The notes under the pieces are model-generated. The model was given only the letters and a program-made list of their open reading frames with translations. It searched no databases and was not told the origin of the DNA. A stretch of 11,033 bases of DNA from Thermohalobaculum sp964475765 (lineage in GTDB: Bacteria > Pseudomonadota > Alphaproteobacteria > Rhodobacterales > Rhodobacteraceae): contig CAYYZH010000149.1 of assembly GCA_964475765.1 (NCBI GenBank), forward strand, positions 1 through 11,033, given 5' to 3'. The translations under genes and the position numbers were made by a program. Every line of letters starts with the position of its first letter. Position 1 is the first letter of the stretch. Below are positions 1 to 5,808 of the stretch, in pieces.

Positions 1-1
1 T

Positions 2-148
2 GTCAGATTCGAGTCCTTCGAGCAGATGAAGATCGTTTTGGGCAATTCCGAAACTGCCGAACTTCGCTCGTTCGATGATTGGATCGTTTTCTCGCTCGAC
101 GGGTTCTCCAACGCATTTGACAACGCTCAAGCGTCTTGTCCTGAGTGA
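2..148 (+). CDS. 3' end of an unidentified gene (partial)
   Basis: An open frame enters from the left edge and ends at TGA 146-148, giving the last 48 residues of a protein. The visible tail is mixed polar and aromatic, with segments such as FESFEQMKIVLG and SFDDWIVFSLDGF and a final ASCPE. It contains no RTX repeat and no recognisable motif. Third codon positions are mostly G or C, especially near the left edge, which matches real genes here and supports coding. The gene converges on the RTX gene at 235-1080 (-), and only 86 bp separate the two stop codons. I do not recognise the family. Confidence is limited because the start and most of the protein lie outside the window. Confidence 0.5.
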   Translation, partial: VRFESFEQMKIVLGNSETAELRSFDDWIVFSLDGFSNAFDNAQASCPE

Positions 149-175
149 TGAAATTGAGGGAGTGCTTAGCGCGGG

Positions 176-211
176 AAAAAAGCGGCGCGGGCCAGACCCC
201 CCGCGCCGCTT
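176..211 (-). terminator. Intrinsic terminator of the downstream RTX gene
   Basis: A perfect 12-bp GC-rich stem (arms 180-191 and 200-211, 8-nt loop) lies 23 bp past the stop of the RTX gene at 235. Read on the minus strand it is followed by a T run (complement of A 176-179). The stem arms are identical to those of the terminator at 1226-1256. The + strand side has no T run, so it probably serves only the minus-strand gene. Confidence 0.85.
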
Positions 212-234
212 GCCCCATCCCCGAATGCTTGTCG

Positions 235-1080
235 TCAGGCCAGGATGATCTGGTCTGCGTCAATCGGACCGTTCTCCCAGATCAGAACGTAGAGCTCGTC
301 CTTCTGGATCGACGTGAACGAGCCGCCATGGGTGACATAGGCGTCGCTGCTGTCGAGGACGCCGTTGTTGTTGGTGTCGAGATCTGCGAGGCCGTTGAAG
401 AAGTCGCCCTGTATGGTCAGCGTCTCGTCTGCTTCGAAGCCCTGGATCTGGATGAACAGCGACTGGTCGACCGCGCCGACAATAAAGTCGTCCGTGCCGG
501 ACCCGCCGTCGGCATAGTGCCAGGAATCGCTGCCCCAGCTTGAGAAATAGAACGTGTCGTCGCCCTCGGCGCCGAAAGCGTTGCTGCCGCCGCCGATCAG
601 GGCGAAGTAGTCGTCACCGATCCCGCCATAGGCCGTGTTGGGCTGCCAGCCGCCGCCATGGCCGACATCGCGGTCGTCAATGATGATGATCGTGTCGTTG
701 CCGCTGCCGCCAAACAGCTCGTTCACCCCTCCCTTGGTCGCATGAATGTTGTCGTTACCCGAGCCGCCATAGGCCTCGTCATCGCCGTTGCCGACATCGA
801 TGAAGTCGTTGCCAGCGTCGCCCCACAGCTCGTCATCGCCTTCACCGCCAAAGATGTTGTCGTGGCCCCAGCCGCCATAGATGAGGTCATTGCCCCAGTT
901 GCCGGAGAGATGGTCGTTGCCGCTGAAGCCATAGATGCTGTCGTCGCCGAAGAGCCCGGCGAGGGTGTCAGCGCTGCTGGTGCCGACGATGATCTGATCT
1001 TCGAACAGGATGGGCAGATAGGACGTCACGTGCAAATCATAGACGCCGACGAACGCAGACGGTGTTTGAAACTCTCGCAT
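235..1080 (-). CDS. Short RTX (hemolysin-type Ca2+-binding repeat) protein, copy 1
   Basis: The protein has 281 residues. Glycine/aspartate nonapeptides of the GGxGxDxxx type (for example GGWGHDNIF, GGEGDDELW, GGSGNDTII) fill residues about 39-180. These should form a calcium-bound parallel beta-roll, as in other HemolysinCabind (PF00353) proteins. Residues 235-246 (DTNNNGVLDSSD) form an EF-hand/dockerin-like calcium loop. The protein ends in DADQIILA, shared with its neighbour. There is no N-terminal signal peptide and no protease, lipase or adhesin domain. RTX proteins are normally exported by a type I system through an uncleaved C-terminal signal, so export is inferred; no ABC/MFP/TolC genes are present. 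The start is ATG 1080, preceded by AAGAGG at normal spacing. The longer open frame to 1263 is rejected because it runs through the other gene's terminator. The role could be matrix, surface layer or adhesion, and is unknown. Confidence 0.88.
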   Translation of the reverse strand: MREFQTPSAFVGVYDLHVTSYLPILFEDQIIVGTSSADTLAGLFGDDSIYGFSGNDHLSGNWGNDLIYGGWGHDNIFGGEGDDELWGDAGNDFIDVGNGDDEAYGGSGNDNIHATKGGVNELFGGSGNDTIIIIDDRDVGHGGGWQPNTAYGGIGDDYFALIGGGSNAFGAEGDDTFYFSSWGSDSWHYADGGSGTDDFIVGAVDQSLFIQIQGFEADETLTIQGDFFNGLADLDTNNNGVLDSSDAYVTHGGSFTSIQKDELYVLIWENGPIDADQIILA

Positions 1081-1123
1081 CAGAAAACCTCTTGAGTGGA
1101 TCGAGGTGTGCATTGTCCGACAG
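1081..1123 (-). promoter_or_regulatory. Leader of RTX copy 1: conserved box plus hairpin covering the ribosome binding site
   Basis: On the minus strand, the 12-nt box CTGTCGGACAAT (complement of 1112-1123) ends exactly 31 nt before the ATG. Between box and start, ACCTC (complement of 1103-1107) can pair with GAGGT (complement of 1087-1091), which contains the Shine-Dalgarno sequence. This gives a 5-bp stem with an 11-nt loop. The same box, distances and stem positions occur upstream of copy 2. No convincing -35/-10 pair was found, so whether the box is promoter, operator or RNA element is open. Confidence 0.5.
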
Positions 1124-1225
1124 GCTGGCCCATTGATTTGTGAGCGGGGCCACAGTTTCCGTGAAAAGATTGATCTGGTGTGCCCGTTGGGTGAGGCGGT
1201 TGCCAGCTGCGGTAAAGACCGAACG

Positions 1226-1256
1226 AAAAGCGGCGCGGGATGGACCCGCGCCGCTT
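1226..1256 (-). terminator. Intrinsic terminator of RTX copy 2
   Basis: A perfect 12-bp stem (arms 1228-1239 and 1245-1256, 5-nt loop) lies 21 bp past the stop of the RTX gene at 1278. On the minus strand it is followed by TTTT (complement of 1226-1229). The arms match the terminator at 176-211 base for base, and the flanking TGCCCCATCCCCG on the gene side is also shared. It separates the two RTX genes into independent transcription units. Confidence 0.85.
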
Positions 1257-1277
1257 GCCCCATCCCCGGCCATCCGA

Positions 1278-2339
1278 TCAGGCGAGAATGATCTGATCCG
1301 CGTCGATCAGTCCAAGGTGCTGGATGCTCACGCTGAGACCGTCCTTGGCAATGGTTGTCCAGCCCCCGCCAAGTTGGACGTAGCTGTCCAAGGCGTCGAG
1401 ATATCCGTTGTTGTTGGTGTCGAGCGTGGTGAAGCCGGTGAACGGATCGCCCGAGATCGTCAGGGTCTCGCCCGCTTCGAAGCTGTCGAGCTGAAGCGCA
1501 AGCGTGCCGTTCTGCAACACCACATTATAGTGGTCGGTCCCGGCTTGGCCGTCGGCTGTGAAGTCGCCTTCGCCGCTGAAGACATGAAAGTTGAAGGTGT
1601 CGTTGCCGTCTCCCCCCAACGCCCAGGTTTTGCCGTTGAGAAGGTGGATCAGGTCATGTCCGGAGCCGCCGTCGACATGGTTGGACTGAAGCGCAGTGCT
1701 CAGGGATCGTTCATCTCCGAGCGTGATGTTGTCGTCATCCTCTCCGCCGTAGATCCCGTTCAGGCCGTCGCCGACAACAAGGATGGTGTCAGCATCCGCG
1801 CCTCCGTAGACGAGGTTGTCGCCGTCGTCAGCATAGATGCGGTCAAGACCGTTCCCGCCGTAGAGGACGTCGTTGCCGTCACCGCCGAAGAGCCAGTCGT
1901 CATCCTCGCCGCCGAAGATCTCATCTGCGCCGGTGCCTCCATAGGCGCTGTCGATGCCAAGTCCGCCGTAGATGATGTCGTCTTCCGACCCGCCATAGGC
2001 GGTGTCATCTCCAGCGCCCAGGTCAATGCGGTCGGCGCCGGACCCGCCGGATGCGTTGTCGCTGCCATCTCCGGCATAGATGAGATCGTCGCCCAAGCCG
2101 CCATATGCGAGGTCGTTGCCGGCACCGGCATAGAGCCGGTCATCGCCCCGATTGCCACTCAACGTGTCATTGCCGGCAAACCCGAAAATCTGGTCATCGC
2201 CAAAAAGACCGGCAAGATTGTCGTGGCCCGCTCTGGTGCCAAACAGGATCAGGTTGCCGAACAACATCCCGGGTGAAACTGTTGTCGGTGCGGCACCGGT
2301 CACGCCGCTGAACTGAAACCCGCTCAAGAACTTTTGCAT
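1278..2339 (-). CDS. Short RTX (hemolysin-type Ca2+-binding repeat) protein, copy 2
   Basis: The protein has 353 residues and is a paralogue of the gene at 235-1080. Gly/Asp nonapeptides (for example GGLGDDLIY, GGTGADEIF, GGDGNDVLY, GGSGHDLIH) cover residues about 40-250, more repeats than copy 1. The C-terminal module is clearly homologous: an FEAGETLTISGD segment, an EF-hand/dockerin-like loop at 307-318 (DTNNNGYLDALD), and the identical ending IDADQIILA. There is no signal peptide, membrane segment or enzymatic domain, so type I export is inferred from the family. The start is ATG 2339, chosen because GGAGG sits 7 nt upstream; a possible ATG at 2357 would place the ribosome binding site inside the gene. 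Copy 2 has its own leader and terminator. The role is unknown; calcium-dependent extracellular structural proteins are the usual comparison. Confidence 0.9.
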   Translation of the reverse strand: MQKFLSGFQFSGVTGAAPTTVSPGMLFGNLILFGTRAGHDNLAGLFGDDQIFGFAGNDTLSGNRGDDRLYAGAGNDLAYGGLGDDLIYAGDGSDNASGGSGADRIDLGAGDDTAYGGSEDDIIYGGLGIDSAYGGTGADEIFGGEDDDWLFGGDGNDVLYGGNGLDRIYADDGDNLVYGGADADTILVVGDGLNGIYGGEDDDNITLGDERSLSTALQSNHVDGGSGHDLIHLLNGKTWALGGDGNDTFNFHVFSGEGDFTADGQAGTDHYNVVLQNGTLALQLDSFEAGETLTISGDPFTGFTTLDTNNNGYLDALDSYVQLGGGWTTIAKDGLSVSIQHLGLIDADQIILA

Positions 2340-2382
2340 GTGAACGCCTCCGTACAAACTTGAGGCGTCGATTGTCCGACAG
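2340..2382 (-). promoter_or_regulatory. Leader of RTX copy 2: conserved box plus hairpin covering the ribosome binding site
   Basis: The box CTGTCGGACAAT (complement of 2371-2382) again ends 31 nt before the ATG. ACGCCTC (complement of 2362-2368) pairs perfectly with GAGGCGT (complement of 2344-2350), a 7-bp stem with an 11-nt loop that hides GGAGG. Compared with copy 1, one pair changes from A-U to G-C, keeping pairing, while the loops differ almost completely. The box core TGTCSGACA is itself a perfect 9-bp inverted repeat, so a dimeric regulator site is an alternative reading. Confidence 0.55.
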
Positions 2383-2476
2383 TCCCGGATCTCGGGATGT
2401 ATGATCTGTTACAAAACCGGGTGAATTGTTGGCCGGGGTCGATACCGGAAGTTGTCCATCGGGGGGCTTCTTTTGC

Positions 2477-3217
2477 CTACGCCCCGGTCAGCCGGTGTTG
2501 GTAGAGGTGGCGATAGTGGGGCAGGGCGCGGGCGTGGACCTCGCGCACGCGGTCAGGCGTGTTGTCGAGCTCGACATAGGCCCGCTTCTGTGGCCTTAGC
2601 CCATCGGAGTTCCGCAGATTGGCGTGGAACGAGCCGCCATCCCACCAGCTGACTTCATCGCGGGCGCCCGGCTCCCAACTCAGCGCCTCGGGCATGAAGG
2701 AAATGCCGACCGCCTCGCACCAGAGCCTGACGGTTGTGTGTGGATCCTCCAGCAGATCGTCGGAGTCGATCACGGGCGGCGGTGTGCCATCGCGGTCCGT
2801 CAGCAGGTCGAAGAGCGCGCGTTGTTCGGCAAACCCGACTTCGCCCTCATCAAAATCAGGCCACTTGTCGTAGATCGACGTGATGGTCTTGGCCGGATCG
2901 CGGATCAGGAAGGAATGGGTGAAGAGGTCGAGAAAGTCGGCGTTCCACATATGCGCGACATAGTGCGGGAAGTCCTTGGAGAAGACAGCGCCGCTCGCCG
3001 CCGCGGCCAGTAACGTCTCGCGTACGCTTTCCAGCGTCAGACCCGGTGTGCGCAGACTGTCCGGTGTCGCCCGTGGCCAGAGCGGGGCCTCGCCCTGATA
3101 CCAGGCCTCGCCGAAGGGTTCGTGAAAGCAGGTGTGATCGCCTCTCTGGCGCATCATCCATTCGAACGCGGTGGAGGTCGAGCGCGGCACCGCCCAGAGC
3201 GCGAGAATCCGGTGCAT
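2477..3217 (-). CDS. Sulfotransferase-like P-loop protein
   Basis: The protein has 246 residues. It begins MHRILALWAVPRSTSTAFEW, in which PRSTSTAF (11-18) matches the 5'-phosphosulfate-binding loop of sulfotransferases, directly after the first beta strand. FLIRDPAKTITS (103-114) matches the 3'-phosphate-binding segment with its conserved Arg and Ser. Cytosolic sulfotransferases move a sulfuryl group from PAPS to a hydroxyl or amine, but members of this bacterial branch are mostly uncharacterised, so the reaction and acceptor are not known. The gene is last in the operon, only 3 nt after the stop of the racemase-like gene. A G-rich stretch at the end of that gene acts as a plausible weak ribosome binding site. 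No clear intrinsic terminator follows the stop. A sulfotransferase in a catabolic operon is unexpected; it might instead bind another nucleotide or phosphorylated ligand. Confidence 0.8.
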   Translation of the reverse strand: MHRILALWAVPRSTSTAFEWMMRQRGDHTCFHEPFGEAWYQGEAPLWPRATPDSLRTPGLTLESVRETLLAAAASGAVFSKDFPHYVAHMWNADFLDLFTHSFLIRDPAKTITSIYDKWPDFDEGEVGFAEQRALFDLLTDRDGTPPPVIDSDDLLEDPHTTVRLWCEAVGISFMPEALSWEPGARDEVSWWDGGSFHANLRNSDGLRPQKRAYVELDNTPDRVREVHARALPHYRHLYQHRLTGA

Positions 3218-3220
3218 CGG

Positions 3221-4051
3221 TTAGCCCCCCAGCGTCGAGAGCAGCGCGCCTTGCTGCGTTGTCGGCGCAATCCCCAGCGTCTTCATGATCCGCCAATAGA
3301 GCGCAGCATCGGAGGAAACGATGGGCTTGCCGACCAGTTCTTCCAACGCGACCTCGCGGCGCACCATCCGCTGGGGCAGGCCGTCCGCCCGGCGGAAGTT
3401 CGGCATGCCGTTGACCACATAGGCATCCACCTCCGGCGCGCGTTCGGCGAGACGCTGCATCGAGGTTGCCGCCGCATCGCCGGGGAAGATCCATGTGCAG
3501 GCGTTGACTTCGCCTTGCGTCTCGTAGAGCCCGAGATCAACGAAGTTCCCGGCATAGACCAGATCGAACCCCGCCTCGCGCAGGAACCGGGCGATCCCGT
3601 CGCGCCAATCCGGCCAGTAGTAGACGGAGTTGAGCGCGATCTTCTCCGCACCGAGCGCGCGTAGCCCCTCGACCAGACACATGCCCGCCATGTGGAGCGG
3701 TGTCTCATAGGTGTCGGCAACGCGGTCCAAGAATTCGGCAATATCAGATGGCGTCTTGCCGCCCGCGTGCACCCAGTTCGTGCCGACCTGCCCGCAAACA
3801 TCGGCGCCGTTGTTGGCCATGCACTCGACGAACTCCTCGAGCAGGTGGAAGTTATCGGTGCGCTGCGCCAGTTGGTGCGCATAGCCCGGCAGGTGCAGCA
3901 TCCGGCCATGGGCGCCAACACCTTCCGGCGCGATGGAGAGGAAATCGGTGGGCGCTGCGTCGAAGTCATGCGGGGGCGCGGTGAAGCCCACCTGATGGGG
4001 GAAGAGCTTCATCGCCGGATCCGCCCAGCGTGCGGGTTTGGTGTAGCTCAC
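3221..4051 (-). CDS. Asp/Glu racemase / maleate isomerase-superfamily protein with atypical active site
   Basis: The protein has 276 residues and resembles the Asp/Glu/hydantoin racemase superfamily that includes maleate cis-trans isomerase and arylmalonate decarboxylase. An early APEGVGAHGRMLHLPGY segment (41-57) is followed by two similar alpha/beta halves. Those enzymes use Cys in CT-type motifs in each half. At the corresponding places this protein seems to read QVGTNW (88-93) and VVNGMPNF (212-219), so Gly appears to replace Cys at both; C86 and C185 are nearby Cys residues that could substitute. This alignment is by eye. The start is GTG 4051, supported by GAGGAG 6 nt upstream overlapping the previous stop; no in-frame ATG is better placed. 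The gene lies 10 nt after the HCCA-like gene and 3 nt before the sulfotransferase-like gene. It may isomerise or decarboxylate a dicarboxylate-like intermediate, or have a new activity. Confidence 0.75.
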   Translation of the reverse strand: MSYTKPARWADPAMKLFPHQVGFTAPPHDFDAAPTDFLSIAPEGVGAHGRMLHLPGYAHQLAQRTDNFHLLEEFVECMANNGADVCGQVGTNWVHAGGKTPSDIAEFLDRVADTYETPLHMAGMCLVEGLRALGAEKIALNSVYYWPDWRDGIARFLREAGFDLVYAGNFVDLGLYETQGEVNACTWIFPGDAAATSMQRLAERAPEVDAYVVNGMPNFRRADGLPQRMVRREVALEELVGKPIVSSDAALYWRIMKTLGIAPTTQQGALLSTLGG

Positions 4052-4061
4052 GTCGCACTCC

Positions 4062-4718
4062 TCATGGTCTGTCGCTTATCCCGAGCCGCCAGAGCACCTG
4101 ATCGAAGCGGTCCTGTCCATAGAAAGGCTCGCCGCGCACGGTCATCAGCGGCACGCCCCAGTGCCCGGCTTCGGCCATGGCGGCGTGGTTTTCGGTCAGG
4201 GCGGTGTCATAGGTCTCATCGGGCAGGGCGAGCAGCGTCTCGAGATCAAGCCCCGCACGCGCCACCGCGTCAGCCAGATGCGTCCCTTCGTGCCAGTTGT
4301 CCGTGGCGCCGTCCCAGATCAGTCGCATCACCTGATCGACAAAGGCCAGACCGGACCCGGCGACCGCTGCGGCCACGAACGCGCGGTAGAGACGTTCGAT
4401 CCGGGGTTGCTCGGGCGCCGCGATCCAGAGGCTGTCGCTGGCAAACGCGACCGGGGACGGGACGGGATAGCGATAAGGCATGCCCAGAACGTCTGCTGTG
4501 CGCGCGGTATCGATCTCGAAATACCGCATCTCCATCACGCCGCGATCGGCGAAGGCGTCGGCATTTCGGATCAGGCCGGGCAGGACGGGACGGATGACAA
4601 CCTCCGCTTCGGGCCGCGCGTCGAGCCAGTTCAGACGGTCGAGCAGCAGGTAGCAATAATCGCTCTGGAGCGAGAAAAAGACGTCTACCCCTTCGACCGC
4701 CATTATGTCGTCAGACAT
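4062..4718 (-). CDS. DsbA/GST-kappa-fold protein, 2-hydroxychromene-2-carboxylate isomerase-like
   Basis: The protein has 218 residues with a DsbA-like thioredoxin fold containing a helical insert. The N-terminal VDVFFSLQSDYCYL (11-24) corresponds to the FDxxSPY active-site strand and turn of HCCA isomerases and kappa GSTs, where a Ser replaces the DsbA CxxC; S16 or S19 is the candidate here. The C-terminal HWGVPLMTVRGEPFYGQDR (186-204) contains the cis-Pro (P190) and the typical GxxxFxGQDRxD signature. Relatives use glutathione to isomerise ring-fission products in aromatic catabolism, which suggests an isomerase or glutathione-dependent step in this pathway; the substrate is unknown. ATG 4718 overlaps the Rieske stop by 8 nt and is preceded by GAGGG. 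An internal ATG at residue 6 is possible but less well placed. The protein is probably cytoplasmic, with no signal peptide. Confidence 0.8.
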   Translation of the reverse strand: MSDDIMAVEGVDVFFSLQSDYCYLLLDRLNWLDARPEAEVVIRPVLPGLIRNADAFADRGVMEMRYFEIDTARTADVLGMPYRYPVPSPVAFASDSLWIAAPEQPRIERLYRAFVAAAVAGSGLAFVDQVMRLIWDGATDNWHEGTHLADAVARAGLDLETLLALPDETYDTALTENHAAMAEAGHWGVPLMTVRGEPFYGQDRFDQVLWRLGISDRP

Positions 4719-5808
4719 CGACGCCCTCGCGCATCCATTGCTGAAGCGCGCGGATCGAGTGCTCGGACGAAACGCCGCCCGACGGGTCGACCACCAGCGG
4801 GCCGGGGCGATACCCCCGGCTTTGCAAACCCTTCTGCACCGACTCCACGAGAGAGATATCCTCGGCCACCGTCGTCTCCAGATCCTGCTTTGCCAGCCCC
4901 CGGATCACGTCGCTCTCGGCGCCGCCCTGGGTCCCCCAGCCGCGCCAGAGCGTGACGGTATCCACGCCCGGCGGTGGCCAGTGATAGGTGTTCAGGACGT
5001 TGCCGGGATAGACCTGGAACGAGAACATTGGCCACAGGAACCATGACGAGTAGTCGCCCGCATGCGGCACGCTGAGATCGATCGGGTAGGTCATCTGCTC
5101 AAGATCCTGACACTCGGTCGTGTGGCGCAGGCAATGACCTTGTGGCTGAATGTCGTAGGTCTCGGGTTTGATCACACCGGTCGCGAAGGTCTTGTGCACG
5201 AGCGAGCAGTGATAGCATTCGGAGTAGTTCTCGACCGAGACCTTCCAGTTACAGCGCTCCGGCACCTCGACCCACTCCATCGGCGCCAGCGTCTCGATGC
5301 TGGGGACGAAGGCGGAAAGCTCCGCGCGCGCGCCGGGAAACCAGTCGTCCATTGCGCGCGCGTCCGGATCGAGATTGGCGAAGAGAAAACCGCAGAACTC
5401 TTCAATGCGCACCTCGGTCAGCCGGATCTCGCCGCGGTCGAAGCCCTCGACAGCCTTCAGGTTTGGTCCGGCGCGCAGTCGCCCGTCATGCTCGTAGGTC
5501 CACGCGTGATAGGGGCAGACGATGACATTGCAGCGGCCCTTGCCCTCGAGCAGTTGATGCGCCCGGTGCTGGCAGACATTGTAGAACGCGCGGATCGCGC
5601 CGTCGCGGCCCCGGATCGCGAAAAGGCTCTCGCCCGCGATTTCGAACGTGACGTAGTCGCCGGGAGTTTGCAGCTCGCTGACATGGCCCGCGTACTGCCA
5701 TGTTCGGGCGAGCAGGCCCTGCTTCTCCGCCGCCCAGATCGCCGGGTCGGTGTAGTACCGCGCATCAAGTGAGCGCACCGGCGATATGTCTTCCGCCCTT
5801 TGGTTCAT
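4711..5808 (-). CDS. Rieske non-haem iron oxygenase, alpha subunit (quaternary-ammonium type)
   Basis: The protein has 365 residues, a normal length for a single-component oxygenase alpha subunit. The Rieske [2Fe-2S] ligands are C79 and H81 (CQH) and C98 and H101 (CPYH). The catalytic domain carries NWKVSVENYSECYHCSLVH (187-205), with H200 and H205 as iron ligands and a probable third ligand at D317 (or E316) in AEDISLVESVQ. The residue that bridges Rieske centre and iron is E197 rather than the usual Asp; carnitine monooxygenase CntA also has Glu here, which points to a quaternary ammonium or similar N-methylated substrate. Related enzymes act on carnitine, choline, glycine betaine and stachydrine. 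A ferredoxin/flavin reductase is needed but none is in the window. ATG 5808 overlaps the regulator stop (ATGA) and has GGAGGG upstream. The open frame reaching 6102 lies inside the regulator and is rejected. Confidence 0.92.
   Translation of the reverse strand: MNQRAEDISPVRSLDARYYTDPAIWAAEKQGLLARTWQYAGHVSELQTPGDYVTFEIAGESLFAIRGRDGAIRAFYNVCQHRAHQLLEGKGRCNVIVCPYHAWTYEHDGRLRAGPNLKAVEGFDRGEIRLTEVRIEEFCGFLFANLDPDARAMDDWFPGARAELSAFVPSIETLAPMEWVEVPERCNWKVSVENYSECYHCSLVHKTFATGVIKPETYDIQPQGHCLRHTTECQDLEQMTYPIDLSVPHAGDYSSWFLWPMFSFQVYPGNVLNTYHWPPPGVDTVTLWRGWGTQGGAESDVIRGLAKQDLETTVAEDISLVESVQKGLQSRGYRPGPLVVDPSGGVSSEHSIRALQQWMREGVDV

Larger units (their letters stand above)
176..2382 (-). repeat. Tandem duplication of an RTX transcription unit
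   Basis: Two units, about 176-1123 and 1226-2382, share the same order of parts: upstream box, SD-covering stem, RTX gene with EF-hand-like loop and IDADQIILA end, then a 12-bp terminator stem of identical sequence. Similarity is strongest at the two ends. The RTX-repeat middle differs in length (281 against 353 residues), as expected when nonapeptides are gained or lost after duplication. Confidence 0.75.

Noticed and set aside
400..950. Regular spacing that could suggest a CRISPR array or tandem DNA repeat
   Set aside because: The periodicity is the 27-nt (9-residue) RTX coding repeat and is degenerate at DNA level, without repeat/spacer structure.
1081..1263. N-terminal extension of RTX copy 1 to a start at 1263
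   Set aside because: It would read through the terminator of copy 2 and the conserved leader box. ATG 1080 has a ribosome binding site and matches the layout of copy 2.
1140..2276. Long open frame on the + strand opposite RTX copy 2 (similarly 145-543 and 658-1095 opposite copy 1)
   Set aside because: It is the antisense of Gly/Asp-rich RTX codons, which rarely make stops on the other strand. It reads Val/Ala-rich low-complexity protein and crosses the terminator and gene ends.
3122..4955. Overlapping + strand open frames opposite the racemase- and isomerase-like genes
   Set aside because: They are Arg/Pro-rich shadows of genes with clear family motifs and operon spacing on the minus strand.
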